Assembly: GCF_016756775.1 (NCBI RefSeq)
Contig: NZ_JAERMU010000017.1
Location: forward strand, 1-64,000
Direction: 5' to 3'
DNA length: 64,000 bases
From: Dryocola clanedunensis subsp. sulfonylureivorans
GTDB lineage: Bacteria; Pseudomonadota; Gammaproteobacteria; Enterobacterales; Enterobacteriaceae
Under the pieces are notes generated by a model. That model saw only the letters and a list, made by a program, of their open reading frames with translations. It had not been told where the DNA came from and ran no database searches. Shown piece by piece: positions 54,418 to 64,000 of this stretch (position 1 is its first letter; each line of letters starts with the position of its first letter). The position numbers were made by a program, and so were the translations under genes.

Positions 54418-56970
54418 TCAGAACAGCTCGTGCGTCTCGCCGTTATCAATAATCGTGGTGCCCATCTCATGTACGGCCTGGCGTGTTGGCTGCGTACCTT
54501 CAATGAAATACTCTTCCCGACTACTGCCGCCGCTGGCCAGCTGGCCTGTGTTGCGGTCAATGTTCACGGTGATGATACCCGGCGGCGGCGTGAGCTGCTC
54601 TTCCGGTACACCATCCAGTGCGACCTTCATGTAGTCGTCCCATGCGGGTTGAGCACTCTTCGCACCGCCTTCATATCCGGAGATCTGATCTTTAATCGCA
54701 CCGCTTGCCGAGGTACGCCCCAGATCGCGGCGGTGATCGTCAAAACCAATCCAGACGGAGGTCACCACACCCGGACCGTAACCGGAGAACCAGGCATCTT
54801 TCGAGCTGTTGGTCGTCCCGGTTTTGCCACCGATATCGCGGCGTTTCAGGTCGCGAGCTGCACGCCAGCCTGTACCCTGCCAGCCCGGTTCGCCGTAGAT
54901 ATTGGTATTCAGCGCACTTTTGATAAGGAAGGACAGCGGCGTGTTGATCACGTGCGGGGCGTAGTCTGGTGCCGTTGTCTGGGCAACCAGCTCGTTATTG
55001 GCCTGCTCCAGCTTCGGCATTGGTACCGCAGCATTTTGCTCTTCCTGGGAAGTTGCCACATCCTCAACGTCTTTATCTTCCAGCACTTCCGCTTTAGGCG
55101 TATTACCGTAAATCACCGGCAGATCGCAGTCCGGGCAGGCAATTTTCGGTTTGGCTTCGAACACGGTATCGCCGTTGTCGTTAACGATCTTCGAGATGAA
55201 GTAGGGGTCAACCAGGAAGCCGCCGTTTGCCATAACCGAGTAACCCCGAGCCACCTGCATTGGGGTGAACGACGCGGATCCCAGGGCCAGCGATTCCGTA
55301 TGCACAATGTTCTGCGCCGGGAACCCGAAGCGCTGCAAATACTCAGCGGCGTAGTCGACGCCCATTGCACGCATTGCACGCACCATTACCACGTTTTTCG
55401 ACTGCCCCAGGCCCTGACGAAGACGAATTGGCCCGGCATATTGCGGTGGGGAGTTTTTCGGACGCCAGTCGGAGCCAGCGCCAGCATCCCAGCGGGAGAT
55501 TGGCACATCGTTCAGGATACTTGCCAGCGTCAGACCTTTATCCATTGCCGCCGTGTAGAGGAACGGTTTGATGTTCGAACCGACCTGACGCAGCGCCTGG
55601 GTCGCGCGGTTAAATTTACTCTGGTTAAAGTCGAAGCCACCGACCAGCGCCATCACGGCCCCGTCGCGAGGATTGAGCGACACCAGCGCGGAGTTCACAT
55701 CCGGCACCTGGCCCAGCCACCATGACTCACCCACTTTGCGAACCCAGATTTGCTGGCCGGCCTGCACGACGTCAGTCACTTTGCGCGGCGTTGGGCCTTG
55801 CGAAGTATCCGAGCGGTACGGACGTGCCCAGCGCATACCGTCCATGTTCAATGCGACGCTGGTGCCATCGGCCATCAAAGCGGTGGCTTCAGCAGGCGCT
55901 GCCTGAGTGACCACTGCCGGGAACAGCGGGCCATAAACCGGCAGACCTTTCAGGGAGTCGATAATTTTTTGGTTATCCCACGTCCCTTCGCCGACTTTCC
56001 ACAGCACGTTAGACGGGCCGCGGTAGCCGTGGCGCATGTCGTAGTTCATCACGTTGTTACGTACGGCCTGCTGCGCACCCTGCTGGATCCTGCGGGTAAT
56101 GGTGGTGTAAACCTTGTAGCCATCTTCATAAGCTTTATCGCCGTAGCGGGCAACCAGGTCCTGACGCACCAGCTCGGACAGGTAAGGTGCAGAGAACGCG
56201 ATTTGCGGAGCGTGATAGTTGGCAACAATGGGCTGCGCGCGAGCTTCATCATACTGGGGCTGGGTAATATAGCCTTCGCTAAGCATACGAGAGAGCACAA
56301 CGTTGCGACGAGAAGTCGCTCTTTCCAGGGAATACAGTGGGTTAAAGGTAGACGGTGCCTTTGGCAAACCGGCAATAACCGCTATTTCACTGAGTGTCAG
56401 CTGATCGACAGGTTTTCCGAAATAAACCTGTGCTGCGGCGCCCACGCCGTATGCGCGATAGCCAAGGTAGATTTTATTCAGATACAGCTCGAGAATTTCG
56501 TCTTTGCTCAGCATTTGCTCAATACGAATCGCGAGGAAGACCTCTTTAATCTTACGTGTCAGCGTGCGCTCAGGGCTCAGGAAGAAGTTACGCGCCAGCT
56601 GCTGAGTAATGGTACTCGCACCCTGGGAGGCGTGGCCTGAGAACAGCGCAATACTTGCCGCACGGAAGATCCCAACCGGGTCAACACCGTGGTGTTCATA
56701 GAAGCGGCTGTCTTCGGTGGCAATAAAAGCCTTCACCATGACAGGGGGGACCTGATTGAGGGTCAGCGGGATACGACGCTTCTCACCGTATTGGGCAATT
56801 AATTCCCCGTCAGCGCTATACACCTGCATTGGAATCTGGAGACGCACGTCTTTAAGCGTGGCGACGTCAGGTAGCTGCGGCTCAATAAATTTATACAAAC
56901 CATAAATCGAGCCGGCTCCCAGCAGAATGCAACAGACTGCAAGGATTAATAAATACTTTACGAACTTCAC
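54418..56970 (-). CDS. mrcA: Penicillin-binding protein 1A
   Basis: Bifunctional peptidoglycan synthase of 850 aa, the E. coli length. An N-terminal membrane anchor (about 6-27) is followed by a glycosyltransferase GT51 domain with the catalytic Glu in ATEDSRFYEHHGVDPVG. The transpeptidase domain has active Ser in GSNIKPF (about 465), and KTGTTNSSKDAWF carries the KTG box (about 716). It acts on the outer face of the inner membrane. It is divergent from hofM, as in E. coli, and is the right border of the T6SS insertion. Confidence 0.97.
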   Translation of the reverse strand: MKFVKYLLILAVCCILLGAGSIYGLYKFIEPQLPDVATLKDVRLQIPMQVYSADGELIAQYGEKRRIPLTLNQVPPVMVKAFIATEDSRFYEHHGVDPVGIFRAASIALFSGHASQGASTITQQLARNFFLSPERTLTRKIKEVFLAIRIEQMLSKDEILELYLNKIYLGYRAYGVGAAAQVYFGKPVDQLTLSEIAVIAGLPKAPSTFNPLYSLERATSRRNVVLSRMLSEGYITQPQYDEARAQPIVANYHAPQIAFSAPYLSELVRQDLVARYGDKAYEDGYKVYTTITRRIQQGAQQAVRNNVMNYDMRHGYRGPSNVLWKVGEGTWDNQKIIDSLKGLPVYGPLFPAVVTQAAPAEATALMADGTSVALNMDGMRWARPYRSDTSQGPTPRKVTDVVQAGQQIWVRKVGESWWLGQVPDVNSALVSLNPRDGAVMALVGGFDFNQSKFNRATQALRQVGSNIKPFLYTAAMDKGLTLASILNDVPISRWDAGAGSDWRPKNSPPQYAGPIRLRQGLGQSKNVVMVRAMRAMGVDYAAEYLQRFGFPAQNIVHTESLALGSASFTPMQVARGYSVMANGGFLVDPYFISKIVNDNGDTVFEAKPKIACPDCDLPVIYGNTPKAEVLEDKDVEDVATSQEEQNAAVPMPKLEQANNELVAQTTAPDYAPHVINTPLSFLIKSALNTNIYGEPGWQGTGWRAARDLKRRDIGGKTGTTNSSKDAWFSGYGPGVVTSVWIGFDDHRRDLGRTSASGAIKDQISGYEGGAKSAQPAWDDYMKVALDGVPEEQLTPPPGIITVNIDRNTGQLASGGSSREEYFIEGTQPTRQAVHEMGTTIIDNGETHELF

Positions 56971-57089
56971 CTTAAATTTCCCATTACATTTCCACTGGGC
57001 AGTTTATAAACAAACGCGCGGTAGTATAAAGGCAAGCCAGTAGCTTTGATATGCCAAATTCGCAAGCAAACGATACGGAGATCGTCATT

Positions 57090-57914
57090 ATGGTTATCAG
57101 TACCTGGCAAATAGGCCTGGAAATTCAACGGGAAACACTGCGCGCCGTGGCCGTCCAGCGGCAGCGTCAAGGCTGGCAGTTGCGGCGCTGGTGGCAGTTG
57201 CCCGTGCCCGAAAATACCTTTCGCGATGGCGCGGGATATTCATCAGAAAGTCTTATCGAAGTGTTGGCGCCATGGCGACGGGAGCTGCCGCTACGTCATC
57301 AGCTACGCGTAGCTTTTCCCTCCTGGCGCACGCTTCAACGGCCGGTCCCCGCACCGGATAACCGCCTGCGAGAGCCAGATCGCGAAGCTTATCTCGTGGG
57401 ATCCGCAGCAAGACAGCTTCAGATGCTGCCAGCTCAACTTAGTTGGGATTACGCATTACCGCCGCAGGATTCAAATGCGTTTCTGGTTACGGCAGCCCGA
57501 CGCAGCGATGTGGAGGGGCTTATCCACTGTTTCAGAAAACTGCGGCTGTTTCCTGCAACGCTGACGCCGGGAGCCAGTGCGCTGCCCTTGCTGAGCCAGC
57601 TCTGCCTTCCTGATACTCCACGTTTTTTGGTGCATCGGGAAGCCGACCACTGGCTCTGGGCCACAACGGCGCAGCCGCCAACGTGGGGATGGGTGGATGC
57701 TGGCCAGGCAGAAACGTTTGCCGATCTCTGTCTGCATCTTAGCGCCACCCCCGGGGAGATTGCGCTGAGCAGTGCCCTACCGGAGCCCCTGCCCCTGGAA
57801 GCAAAGCCTCTCGATGCCTGGCGTGCGTTAACGCGACTACAACCACCAGTACCGCGACACGGCGGAAGCTTTACGGTCGCAATCGCTTTAGCGATTGGTC
57901 GGATAAGCCGATGA
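57090..57914 (+). CDS. hofM: DNA-utilisation protein HofM (PilM-like)
   Basis: First gene of the hofMNOPQ operon, whose products resemble the type IV pilus PilMNOPQ assembly complex and in E. coli are needed to use external DNA as nutrient. The protein has 274 aa (259 in E. coli). The sequence diverges strongly from E. coli, but the N-terminal WQIGLEIQ and the final GGSFTVAIALAIGR match the PilM ATPase-like fold pattern. I chose ATG 57090 (MVISTWQ) after CGGAG; a start at 57051 is also open. Its TGA overlaps the hofN ATG. Confidence 0.85.
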   Translation: MVISTWQIGLEIQRETLRAVAVQRQRQGWQLRRWWQLPVPENTFRDGAGYSSESLIEVLAPWRRELPLRHQLRVAFPSWRTLQRPVPAPDNRLREPDREAYLVGSAARQLQMLPAQLSWDYALPPQDSNAFLVTAARRSDVEGLIHCFRKLRLFPATLTPGASALPLLSQLCLPDTPRFLVHREADHWLWATTAQPPTWGWVDAGQAETFADLCLHLSATPGEIALSSALPEPLPLEAKPLDAWRALTRLQPPVPRHGGSFTVAIALAIGRISR

Positions 57915-58447
57915 TGGCGGTTATTAATCTGTTGCCGTGGCGGCGGCAGTCACGGCAGAAGTGCCTACGCTTCTGGGGACTGCTGGCATTGGGCTGCCTT
58001 CTTTGTCTCTCTCTTTCGGGCCTTACCCGAACAGGTTCACTGCTCCTGCAGCTTGAGCAACAGCATCTGCGGGGAGAATATCTGGCGCACATTCAAGATG
58101 CTTATCAGCGAAAGCAACAGGCGCTACTGGAGCTGGAGCGCGTACAACAGGCACAGCAAAAGCTAAATATCCGACGTAGTAGCGTAAAAGCCTGGCAGCC
58201 GTTTTTTACTGAACTGGCCTCTGGGCTGCCTGCCAGCGTGTGGCTAACCCATTTGTCTATGAGCAATGGAAAAATGAGGGTCGCAGGGAATGCCTCAAAG
58301 GCCGAAGACCTTCATTTAGCTGAAGCGCATTTTCAGAATCTGAACAGGGTAGCAGACGTGAAAATGGGGGAGGTAAGCCACGAATCAGGCGGAAAGCTCA
58401 GGTTCATGGTAAGTCTAAACCTGACGGAGGTGAGGGATGATAGCTGA
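57911..58447 (+). CDS. hofN: HofN (PilN-like)
   Basis: Protein of 178 aa (179 in E. coli). It has the INLLPWRRQ motif at the N-terminus typical of PilN (about residues 5-13), a transmembrane helix (about 20-42) and a periplasmic coiled-coil followed by a ferredoxin-like fold. It starts with ATGA overlapping the hofM stop and ends 11 nt into hofO. Probably an inner-membrane assembly partner of HofM and HofO. Confidence 0.87.
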   Translation: MMAVINLLPWRRQSRQKCLRFWGLLALGCLLCLSLSGLTRTGSLLLQLEQQHLRGEYLAHIQDAYQRKQQALLELERVQQAQQKLNIRRSSVKAWQPFFTELASGLPASVWLTHLSMSNGKMRVAGNASKAEDLHLAEAHFQNLNRVADVKMGEVSHESGGKLRFMVSLNLTEVRDDS

Positions 58448-58910
58448 ACGCTGGATAACCGCGCCTGGTTGGGTAAAGGCCCTGAGCCTGCTGGGTGCCA
58501 GTGCTCTGCTCTTTGCGGCGATGGAATATGTTGTCATCCAGCCGCGGCAGGCACGCCTGCCTGCAACAGTGCAGGCGCATCATCAGGCCCGCGGCAAAGT
58601 GACACAGCTACGTCAAAAGATCATGACGCTAACGCTGTCGACGAACCGCATAAGGCAGGCCGGCAACAGTACTGTTGTTCGCCCTTTTTCACTAACGGAC
58701 CTGCTTTCCAGAAGCGGTGCGGACTTGCAGAGGTGGTCGCCGGAAAACCAGCCCGCAACGCTGGAAGTGCGGATTGCCTGGGAAAAGCTGCCGGCGATAT
58801 TTGTGATTCTGTCCGGCTATGTTGGTGTCACGCTGCGAGCATTTTCCATCGAGCCGGAAGGCGACCGGTTAAACCTGACATTGAATCTGGACGTTAACCA
58901 TGGCTCATAA
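58437..58910 (+). CDS. hofO: HofO (PilO-like)
   Basis: Protein of 157 aa (about 146 in E. coli). It has one membrane helix near residues 14-33 and a periplasmic part with a coiled coil and a small alpha/beta domain. It overlaps hofN by 11 nt with a GGAGG ribosome site inside hofN. Weakly conserved, so the identification rests mainly on place, size and architecture. Confidence 0.8.
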   Translation: MIAERWITAPGWVKALSLLGASALLFAAMEYVVIQPRQARLPATVQAHHQARGKVTQLRQKIMTLTLSTNRIRQAGNSTVVRPFSLTDLLSRSGADLQRWSPENQPATLEVRIAWEKLPAIFVILSGYVGVTLRAFSIEPEGDRLNLTLNLDVNHGS

Positions 58911-59274
58911 TCTCTTTTTTATTTTGCTCATGGGGATCCCGGCGGCCGTTGCCTTACCGCGAAATCCTTTTCAACCGCTGGTTACGCCGTGCGAGGCGTT
59001 AACGGCCAGACTTGAACAGTGGGGGCTTCGGGGCGTGGTTAGCGCCAGCACCGGAGCTATTGCCATCATGCAGGACCCTCAAAAGCGCTGGCGACGCGTC
59101 ACTACCCACATGAATATCGAAGCAGACGTACCGGTCAACGGCATCACTGCGCAGCAATTATCGGTCACTCTGCCCGCAGAGTGTGCATCGCCAGTTTATA
59201 AATGGAATATCAAAGGAGCAAATGATGGCATGGATGCGAATGTTCATTCTGTTGGCGGCGTGGCCGCTGAGTAG
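58900..59274 (+). CDS. hofP: HofP (PilP-like)
   Basis: Protein of 124 aa (134 in E. coli). It has a hydrophobic signal-like N-terminus (FFILLMGIPAAVAL) followed by RNPFQPL, a typical PilP-type start of the mature domain. PilP links the inner-membrane PilMNO to the secretin. It overlaps hofO by 11 nt and runs 50 nt past the hofQ start. Confidence 0.8.
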   Translation: MAHNLFFILLMGIPAAVALPRNPFQPLVTPCEALTARLEQWGLRGVVSASTGAIAIMQDPQKRWRRVTTHMNIEADVPVNGITAQQLSVTLPAECASPVYKWNIKGANDGMDANVHSVGGVAAE

Positions 59275-60472
59275 CCTTGCGGATAAAGGCGTTTCGCTGG
59301 TGCTGGATAAGGCCCCCGTCGCACAGGTTCTACAGGCACTGGCCGAGAATCAAAACATTAATCTGCTGATTGCGCCGGGCGTGGAAGGCGTCGTTTCTTT
59401 GCATCTGATGAATGTTCCTGTTCAGCAGGCGTTTGCGCTGGTGCTGAAATCCGCAGGGCTGAGCCAGCAGCGAGAAGGCAACGTTGTGCAAATTTGGTCA
59501 AGGGAGCGCCAGCAGCAGATGCGGTCGTTACAGGAGGAGCAGCACAAACAGCGTTTGCTTAAACAACCCCTTGCTCATCAAGTCTTTTCGCCAGTGTATG
59601 CAGATGCTGCTGAACTGGCAGCCTCGCTCAAAGGAATGGGAGATAAACTTCTTAGCCCTCGCGGTAGCGTATCTGTCGATACCCGAACGAATCGCCTGAT
59701 CGTCCATGACAGCAAAGCCGTACTGAAAGAGATTTCAGGATGGGTAAAAGAGATGGATTTGCCGATGGGGCAGGTAGAGATAGCCGCGCATATCGTGACG
59801 ATTAATCAGAACAAACTCCATGAACTGGGTGTTAAATGGAGCCTGGCGGAGGCTAAAAAGGAGCCGGGCTTATACAAGCCAACAACCCTGGGGGCTGATG
59901 TCTCTGTGGGCGCCGCAACGGCAAGAGCCGGTTTTAATATTGCGCGTATCGACGGTCGGTTGCTGGAAATGGAACTTTCCGCGCTGGAGCAACAGCAGCA
60001 GCTGGAGATTATCGCCAGCCCCAGGCTAATGGCGGCGCATCAACAGCCAGCCAGCATCAAGCAGGGCACGGAAATTCCCTACCAGGTTTCCAGCGGTGAA
60101 AGTGGGGCGACGGCGATTGAATTCAAAGAAGCTGTGCTAGGAATGGAAGTTACGCCTACTATTCAACCGCAGGGCAATATTCGTCTGAAGCTACGTATCA
60201 GTCAAAACATGCCCGGCAGAAGCATTCAGCAAGCAGATGGCGAAGCGTTGGCAATCGATAAACAGGAAATCGAAACGGTGGTGTCAGTCAAAGAGGGCGA
60301 AACGCTGGCCCTGGGCGGCATTTTCCAGCAGCACAATAAAGACAGCCAGGATCGGATCCCCGTGCTGGGCAGCATACCCCTTATCGGTGGGTTGTTTCGG
60401 CATGATGCGAAAGATCATCAACGCCGTGAGCTGGTGGTTTTTATTACACCGAGGCTAATCTCCGTTCCGTAG
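59225..60472 (+). CDS. hofQ: Outer-membrane secretin HofQ
   Basis: Secretin of 415 aa (412 in E. coli), the outer-membrane ring through which DNA is thought to enter. There is a signal peptide of about 20 residues (MFILLAAWPLSSLA). Then come an STN/AMIN-like region, a short secretin N domain (SVDTRTNRLIV) and the secretin core with VEIAAHIVTI, KQGTEIPYQVSSGES and the closing RRELVVFITPRLI. AGGAG lies 6 nt before ATG 59225 and only 3 nt before ATG 59222, so I prefer 59225. It is the last gene of the hof operon. Confidence 0.92.
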   Translation: MAWMRMFILLAAWPLSSLADKGVSLVLDKAPVAQVLQALAENQNINLLIAPGVEGVVSLHLMNVPVQQAFALVLKSAGLSQQREGNVVQIWSRERQQQMRSLQEEQHKQRLLKQPLAHQVFSPVYADAAELAASLKGMGDKLLSPRGSVSVDTRTNRLIVHDSKAVLKEISGWVKEMDLPMGQVEIAAHIVTINQNKLHELGVKWSLAEAKKEPGLYKPTTLGADVSVGAATARAGFNIARIDGRLLEMELSALEQQQQLEIIASPRLMAAHQQPASIKQGTEIPYQVSSGESGATAIEFKEAVLGMEVTPTIQPQGNIRLKLRISQNMPGRSIQQADGEALAIDKQEIETVVSVKEGETLALGGIFQQHNKDSQDRIPVLGSIPLIGGLFRHDAKDHQRRELVVFITPRLISVP

Positions 60473-60791
60473 CCATTTTCTGTGCAATAGAAGGGTTTTT
60501 CTCCCAATCCCTGCTCAGGTGTTTGACGCCAGAGAGGAATTAGCTTACAAGGTGTACCGTTTCGAGAGGCAGGGTAATGAAATCCTGTAACCGATAAACC
60601 TGATTTATGCTTTTATCGCTCCCTTAAGACGTTGAGTGATTTAATCGGTTGCCAAACTACCTTGAGTGTTGAGATAATTTTTAGTCTGACTCTCGCACTA
60701 TCGCTTATGAGGTTTCAGTTCATGTCCCGCCGCAGCAGTATGTTACCGGGTGGGTTTATCATCAACGAATTGTCTTAGTAGTACCGAAAAA
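60473..60791 (+). other. hofQ-aroK intergenic region
   Basis: A 319-nt region with no gene. It must hold the aroK promoter; no clear terminator hairpin or operator was recognised. Confidence 0.4.
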
Positions 60792-61313
60792 ATGGCAGAG
60801 AAACGCAATATCTTTCTGGTTGGGCCTATGGGTGCCGGCAAAAGCACTATTGGGCGTCAGTTAGCTCAGCAACTCAATATGGAATTTTTCGATTCTGATC
60901 AAGAGATTGAGAAACGTACCGGAGCTGATGTGGGCTGGGTATTCGACGTTGAAGGCGAAGATGGCTTCCGCGATCGCGAAGAGAAAATCATTAACGAACT
61001 CACTGAAAAACAGGGCATTGTGCTGGCGACTGGTGGCGGCTCTGTGAAGTCTCGTGAAACCCGTAACCGTCTCTCCGCCCGTGGCGTTGTGGTCTATCTT
61101 GAAACCACAATCGAGAAGCAGCTTGCTCGCACACAGCGCGATAAAAAGCGTCCGTTGCTGCAGGTTGAGACGCCACCGCGTGAGGTTCTTGAAGCTCTGG
61201 CGCAGGAACGCAATCCTCTCTATGAAGAGATTGCTGATGTGACGATTCGCACTGACGACCAAAGTGCCAAAGTGGTTGCTAACCAGATTATTCATATGTT
61301 GGAAAGCAATTGA
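60792..61313 (+). CDS. aroK: Shikimate kinase I
   Basis: Phosphorylates shikimate to shikimate-3-phosphate with ATP in aromatic amino acid synthesis. The protein has 173 aa, as in E. coli. The P-loop is GPMGAGKST (11-19). The shikimate-binding residues lie in [12 protein letters not shown] and LATGGGSV. Cytosolic. I chose ATG 60792 (MAEKRNI) over an in-frame start 14 codons earlier. First gene of the aroK-aroB-damX-dam cluster. Confidence 0.97.
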   Translation: MAEKRNIFLVGPMGAGKSTIGRQLAQQLNMEFFDSDQEIEKRTGADVGWVFDVEGEDGFRDREEKIINELTEKQGIVLATGGGSVKSRETRNRLSARGVVVYLETTIEKQLARTQRDKKRPLLQVETPPREVLEALAQERNPLYEEIADVTIRTDDQSAKVVANQIIHMLESN

Positions 61314-61371
61314 TTCTGGCTTAATCGAAAAAACGCCTGCGGGCAAAGCTTCTAAAGGTGGACTTCGCGTT

Positions 61372-62460
61372 ATGGAGAGGTTAGCAGTTACTCTCGGGGA
61401 ACGTAGTTACCCTATTACCATCGCGGCCGGGTTATTTAATAACTCGGCGTCTTTTGGTCCGCTACAAGCGGGCGATCAGACGATGTTGGTAACCAATGAA
61501 ACCCTTGCACCACTCTATCTGGATAAGGTGCGGGGCGTGCTTGAGCAAGCGGGCGTTAAAGTCGATTCCGTCATCCTTCCGGATGGCGAACAATTCAAAA
61601 GTCTGGCTGTACTCGATACCGTCTTTACGGCACTGCTGGAAAAACCACACGGTCGCGACACAACGCTTATTGCCCTCGGTGGCGGCGTCGTTGGTGATCT
61701 GACCGGTTTTGCCGCAGCGAGCTATCAGCGGGGCGTCCGTTTTATCCAGGTTCCGACCACGCTGCTTTCGCAGGTGGATTCCTCTGTTGGCGGCAAAACG
61801 GCCGTTAACCATCCCCTTGGTAAAAATATGATTGGCGCGTTCTATCAGCCGGCTTCGGTGGTGATAGATCTCGACTGTCTGAGCACGTTACCGAAGCGGG
61901 AACTGGCGTCGGGCCTGGCTGAAGTGATCAAATACGGCATTATCCTCGATGCGGCCTTCTTTAACTGGCTGGAAGATAATCTTGATGCGCTGTTAGCCCT
62001 TGATGGTAAAGCAATGGCTTACTGCATTCGTCGTTGTTGTGAGCTGAAAGCCGAAGTTGTCGCAGCAGACGAGCGCGAAAGCGGCTTACGTGCTTTACTG
62101 AATCTGGGCCATACCTTTGGTCACGCCATTGAAGCCGAAATGGGTTACGGCAACTGGTTACACGGTGAAGCGGTTGCTGCCGGTATGGTTATGGCTGCTC
62201 GCACAGCGCTTCGTCTGGGGCAATTGAGCGAAGCCGATGTGCAACGGATAATTGCGTTGTTACAACGTGCAGGGCTGCCTGTTACCGGGCCGCAAGAAAT
62301 GCCAGCAGACGCATACATGCCCCACATGATGCGCGATAAAAAAGTACTGGCAGGTGAGCTGCGCCTTGTGCTGCCGCTTGCTATTGGAAAGAGTGAAGTT
62401 CGTGGCGGAGTGCCACACCATGTCGTTTTGTCCGCCATTGCTGATTGTCAGCAGGCGTAA
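61372..62460 (+). CDS. aroB: 3-dehydroquinate synthase
   Basis: Turns DAHP into 3-dehydroquinate, with NAD and a divalent metal. The protein has 362 aa, as in E. coli. The NAD-binding [19 protein letters not shown] is near residues 106-124. Metal ligands are in [12 protein letters not shown] (Glu), [11 protein letters not shown] (His) and NWLHGEAV (His). I chose ATG 61372 (MERLAVTLG); the longer frame reads back into aroK. It is 58 nt after aroK. Confidence 0.97.
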   Translation: MERLAVTLGERSYPITIAAGLFNNSASFGPLQAGDQTMLVTNETLAPLYLDKVRGVLEQAGVKVDSVILPDGEQFKSLAVLDTVFTALLEKPHGRDTTLIALGGGVVGDLTGFAAASYQRGVRFIQVPTTLLSQVDSSVGGKTAVNHPLGKNMIGAFYQPASVVIDLDCLSTLPKRELASGLAEVIKYGIILDAAFFNWLEDNLDALLALDGKAMAYCIRRCCELKAEVVAADERESGLRALLNLGHTFGHAIEAEMGYGNWLHGEAVAAGMVMAARTALRLGQLSEADVQRIIALLQRAGLPVTGPQEMPADAYMPHMMRDKKVLAGELRLVLPLAIGKSEVRGGVPHHVVLSAIADCQQA

Positions 62461-62556
62461 CTATTAGAAATAATTGGTCGCTGCAACCCGGCGACTTTTA
62501 ACTTCAGGTGAAATGGATCAGCTAATGCTGCCATCAGCCTTTGAGTGGGGTGTTAA

Positions 62557-63864
62557 ATGGATGAATTCAAACCGGAAGACGAGCTGAAACCCGATCCCAG
62601 CGATCGACGTCGCGACCGTTCGCGCAAATCTGAAGAGTTCGATAACGAACCTCAGCTCAATGTCGATGATGTCGACCTTGATACCGATGAACCGCGCCCG
62701 TCGCGTTCACGCCGTCCTCGTGACGAAGAAGAGTACGAAGCCGAAGATGAGCTGAAAGTAGAAGCTGCAGAACGCCGTCCGGCACGTGGTCGTAAAAAAG
62801 CCCCTAAACAGAAAGTTCCCGTGTCTCGTCAGCACCTGATGATGGGGATTGGTATTCTGGTTCTGCTGCTGCTGATTATCGGTATTGGTTCAGCGCTTAA
62901 ATCGCCTTCTTCTGAACCAGATACTGCGAATAAAAATCCAAACGCTGAGCGAAATATCGATCTTTCCAGCGCGACGGGAAATGCCGGCAACCAGGCTAAC
63001 GGCGCCGCTCAGGCGAACAACGGTCAGCCTCTGCAGGGCAACGCGGGTAATCCACAGGATGTCAGCCTGCCGCCTATCTCTTCAACCCCAACTGAAGCGC
63101 AAACTCAGCCAACGCCAGCAGGCCAGCAGCGTGTGGAGGTTCAGGGCGATCTGAACAACGCGTTGACTCAACAACAGGGTCAGATTGATAACGCCGCCAG
63201 CGGCTCTACGTTGCCAACCCAGCCTGCAACCGTTGCGCGCATGGCAGGGAATAACACTTCGAAAGAGCCAACCCAGGCGACGTCGAATAACCAGCCAGCG
63301 CACCATACCGCTCCGCGTCCTGAGCGCAAGAAAACGGTGATTGAGCCACATAAAACTCAGCCTGCGGCAAGCAAGCCACAGGCGACGGTGAAAGCTCAGC
63401 CTAAGCCGGTGGCAACGGCTAAAACTAGCGAGCCAGCGCCTGCTAAGCAGGAGCCGGTGAAAGCGCCTGCAGCGAAAGCACCTGCTACCACATCAACGTC
63501 TACGGCGAAAGTTGTCGCGCCAACGACGACGGCCGCAGCCAGCGCCGCCGCACCAGTTGCTGGCGGGACTGCTGTCACTGGTGATGCCACTGCGATTAAA
63601 GGCGCTCCGGGCAGCCACTACACGTTACAGCTCAGCTCTTCTTCTAACTCGAATAACCTGAATGCGTGGGCGAAGAAAGAGAATCTGCAGCACTACATGG
63701 TTTACCAGACCGTGCGTAACGGGCAGCCGTGGTATGTACTGGTCAGCGGGATTTATGCCAACAAAGAAGAAGCGAAACGTGCAGTTTCAACGCTGCCTGC
63801 TGACGTGCAGGCGAAAAACCCGTGGGCAAAACCAATACATCAGGTGCAGTCAGATCTGAAGTAA
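62557..63864 (+). CDS. damX: Cell division protein DamX (SPOR domain)
   Basis: Inner-membrane protein of 435 aa (428 in E. coli), recruited to the division septum by a SPOR domain that binds denuded peptidoglycan. It has an acidic/basic cytosolic N-terminus (1-90), one transmembrane helix near 94-114, a long Pro/Ala/Thr/Gln-rich periplasmic linker and a C-terminal SPOR domain near 345-425 ([17 protein letters not shown]). The ATG follows GTGGGGTGTTAA, a modest ribosome site. It is downstream of aroB in the same operon. Confidence 0.95.
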   Translation: MDEFKPEDELKPDPSDRRRDRSRKSEEFDNEPQLNVDDVDLDTDEPRPSRSRRPRDEEEYEAEDELKVEAAERRPARGRKKAPKQKVPVSRQHLMMGIGILVLLLLIIGIGSALKSPSSEPDTANKNPNAERNIDLSSATGNAGNQANGAAQANNGQPLQGNAGNPQDVSLPPISSTPTEAQTQPTPAGQQRVEVQGDLNNALTQQQGQIDNAASGSTLPTQPATVARMAGNNTSKEPTQATSNNQPAHHTAPRPERKKTVIEPHKTQPAASKPQATVKAQPKPVATAKTSEPAPAKQEPVKAPAAKAPATTSTSTAKVVAPTTTAAASAAAPVAGGTAVTGDATAIKGAPGSHYTLQLSSSSNSNNLNAWAKKENLQHYMVYQTVRNGQPWYVLVSGIYANKEEAKRAVSTLPADVQAKNPWAKPIHQVQSDLK

Positions 63865-63930
63865 TGAAGAAGAAGCGCATCGCTGTCGGAACTTTTCCAC
63901 AGCTGGAGAAGGTGTAAATAGTTAGGCAGC

Positions 63931-64000
63931 ATGAAAAAAAATCGCGCTTTTCTGAAATGGGCGGGGGGTAAATACCCCCTGCTTGACGACATAAAGAAGT
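63931..64000 (+). CDS. dam: DNA adenine methylase Dam, N-terminal fragment
   Basis: The first 23 codons (MKKNRAFLKWAGGKYPLLDD and three more) run to the window end. LKWAGGKYPL is the SAM-binding FxGxG-like motif of the N6-adenine methyltransferase Dam, which methylates GATC. It follows damX after 66 nt, the usual order. The remainder lies outside the window. Confidence 0.93.
   Translation, partial: MKKNRAFLKWAGGKYPLLDDIKK

Overview
The window is a chromosomal segment from a member of the Enterobacteriaceae. Gene order and protein sequences follow the E. coli 76-77 minute region: yhhX-yhhW-gntRKU, yhgN-asd, glgBXCAP, glpRGE/glpD, malT/malPQ, nfuA-gntX/bioH, feoABC, tex-greB, ompR-envZ, pckA, hslO-hslR-yrfG-igaA, nudE, mrcA, hofMNOPQ and aroKB-damX-dam. 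The DNA is fairly GC-rich and carries an intergenic REP-like palindrome family of the type GTAGGGTGGATAAGCG. This fits an Enterobacter/Cedecea/Leclercia-like genus, but I cannot fix the genus from this sequence. Compared with E. coli as I remember it, rtcBAR (between malT and glpR), rpnA (near feoC/bioH) and yhgE (between pckA and hslO) are absent. The small RNA gene ryhB, which lies beside yhhX in E. coli, is also not seen.

Layout. 1-0.3 kb holds the 3' tail of an IS110-family transposase running straight into two identical REP-like palindromes. 0.3-5.3 kb holds yhhX, yhhW and the gluconate genes, with CRP and GntR sites before gntK. 5.3-6.2 kb is a small foreign-looking patch between REP copies, with a dense cluster of hairpins and a small ribbon-helix-helix gene of YlcI/YnfO type. 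6.2-8.1 kb holds yhgN and asd. 8.3-17.8 kb is the glycogen operon, from branching enzyme to phosphorylase. 17.9-21.6 kb is glycerol-3-phosphate regulation (glpE-glpG-glpR) divergent from glpD. 21.7-29.4 kb is the maltose regulator divergent from malPQ. 29.5-35 kb covers Fe-S delivery, biotin synthesis and ferrous iron uptake. 35-47.5 kb covers tex, greB, ompR-envZ, pckA, Hsp33/Hsp15, yrfG, igaA and nudE.

47.6-54.3 kb is the accessory part of the window. It is an orphan type VI secretion cargo module between nudE and mrcA: vgrG, a Tle3-like lipase effector and two tandem Tli3-like immunity lipoproteins, read on the minus strand with every start overlapping the previous stop, plus a divergent PAAR gene. 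No T6SS sheath, tube or baseplate gene is present, so delivery must depend on machinery elsewhere. 54.4-64 kb returns to the core: PBP1A, the hofM-Q DNA-uptake/pilus-assembly-like operon, aroK, aroB, damX and the first codons of dam.

How the genes work together. Much of the window is carbon storage and use. The glg operon makes and degrades glycogen from ADP-glucose, malP/malQ recycle maltodextrins, gntK/gntU import and phosphorylate gluconate, glpD oxidises glycerol-3-phosphate, and pckA opens gluconeogenesis. Several of these carry recognisable CRP, GntR, GlpR or MalT sites. The most interesting parts are the T6SS effector/immunity module with its duplicated immunity gene, the hairpin-rich patch at 5.4-5.7 kb, and the IS110/REP junction where ryhB would be expected.
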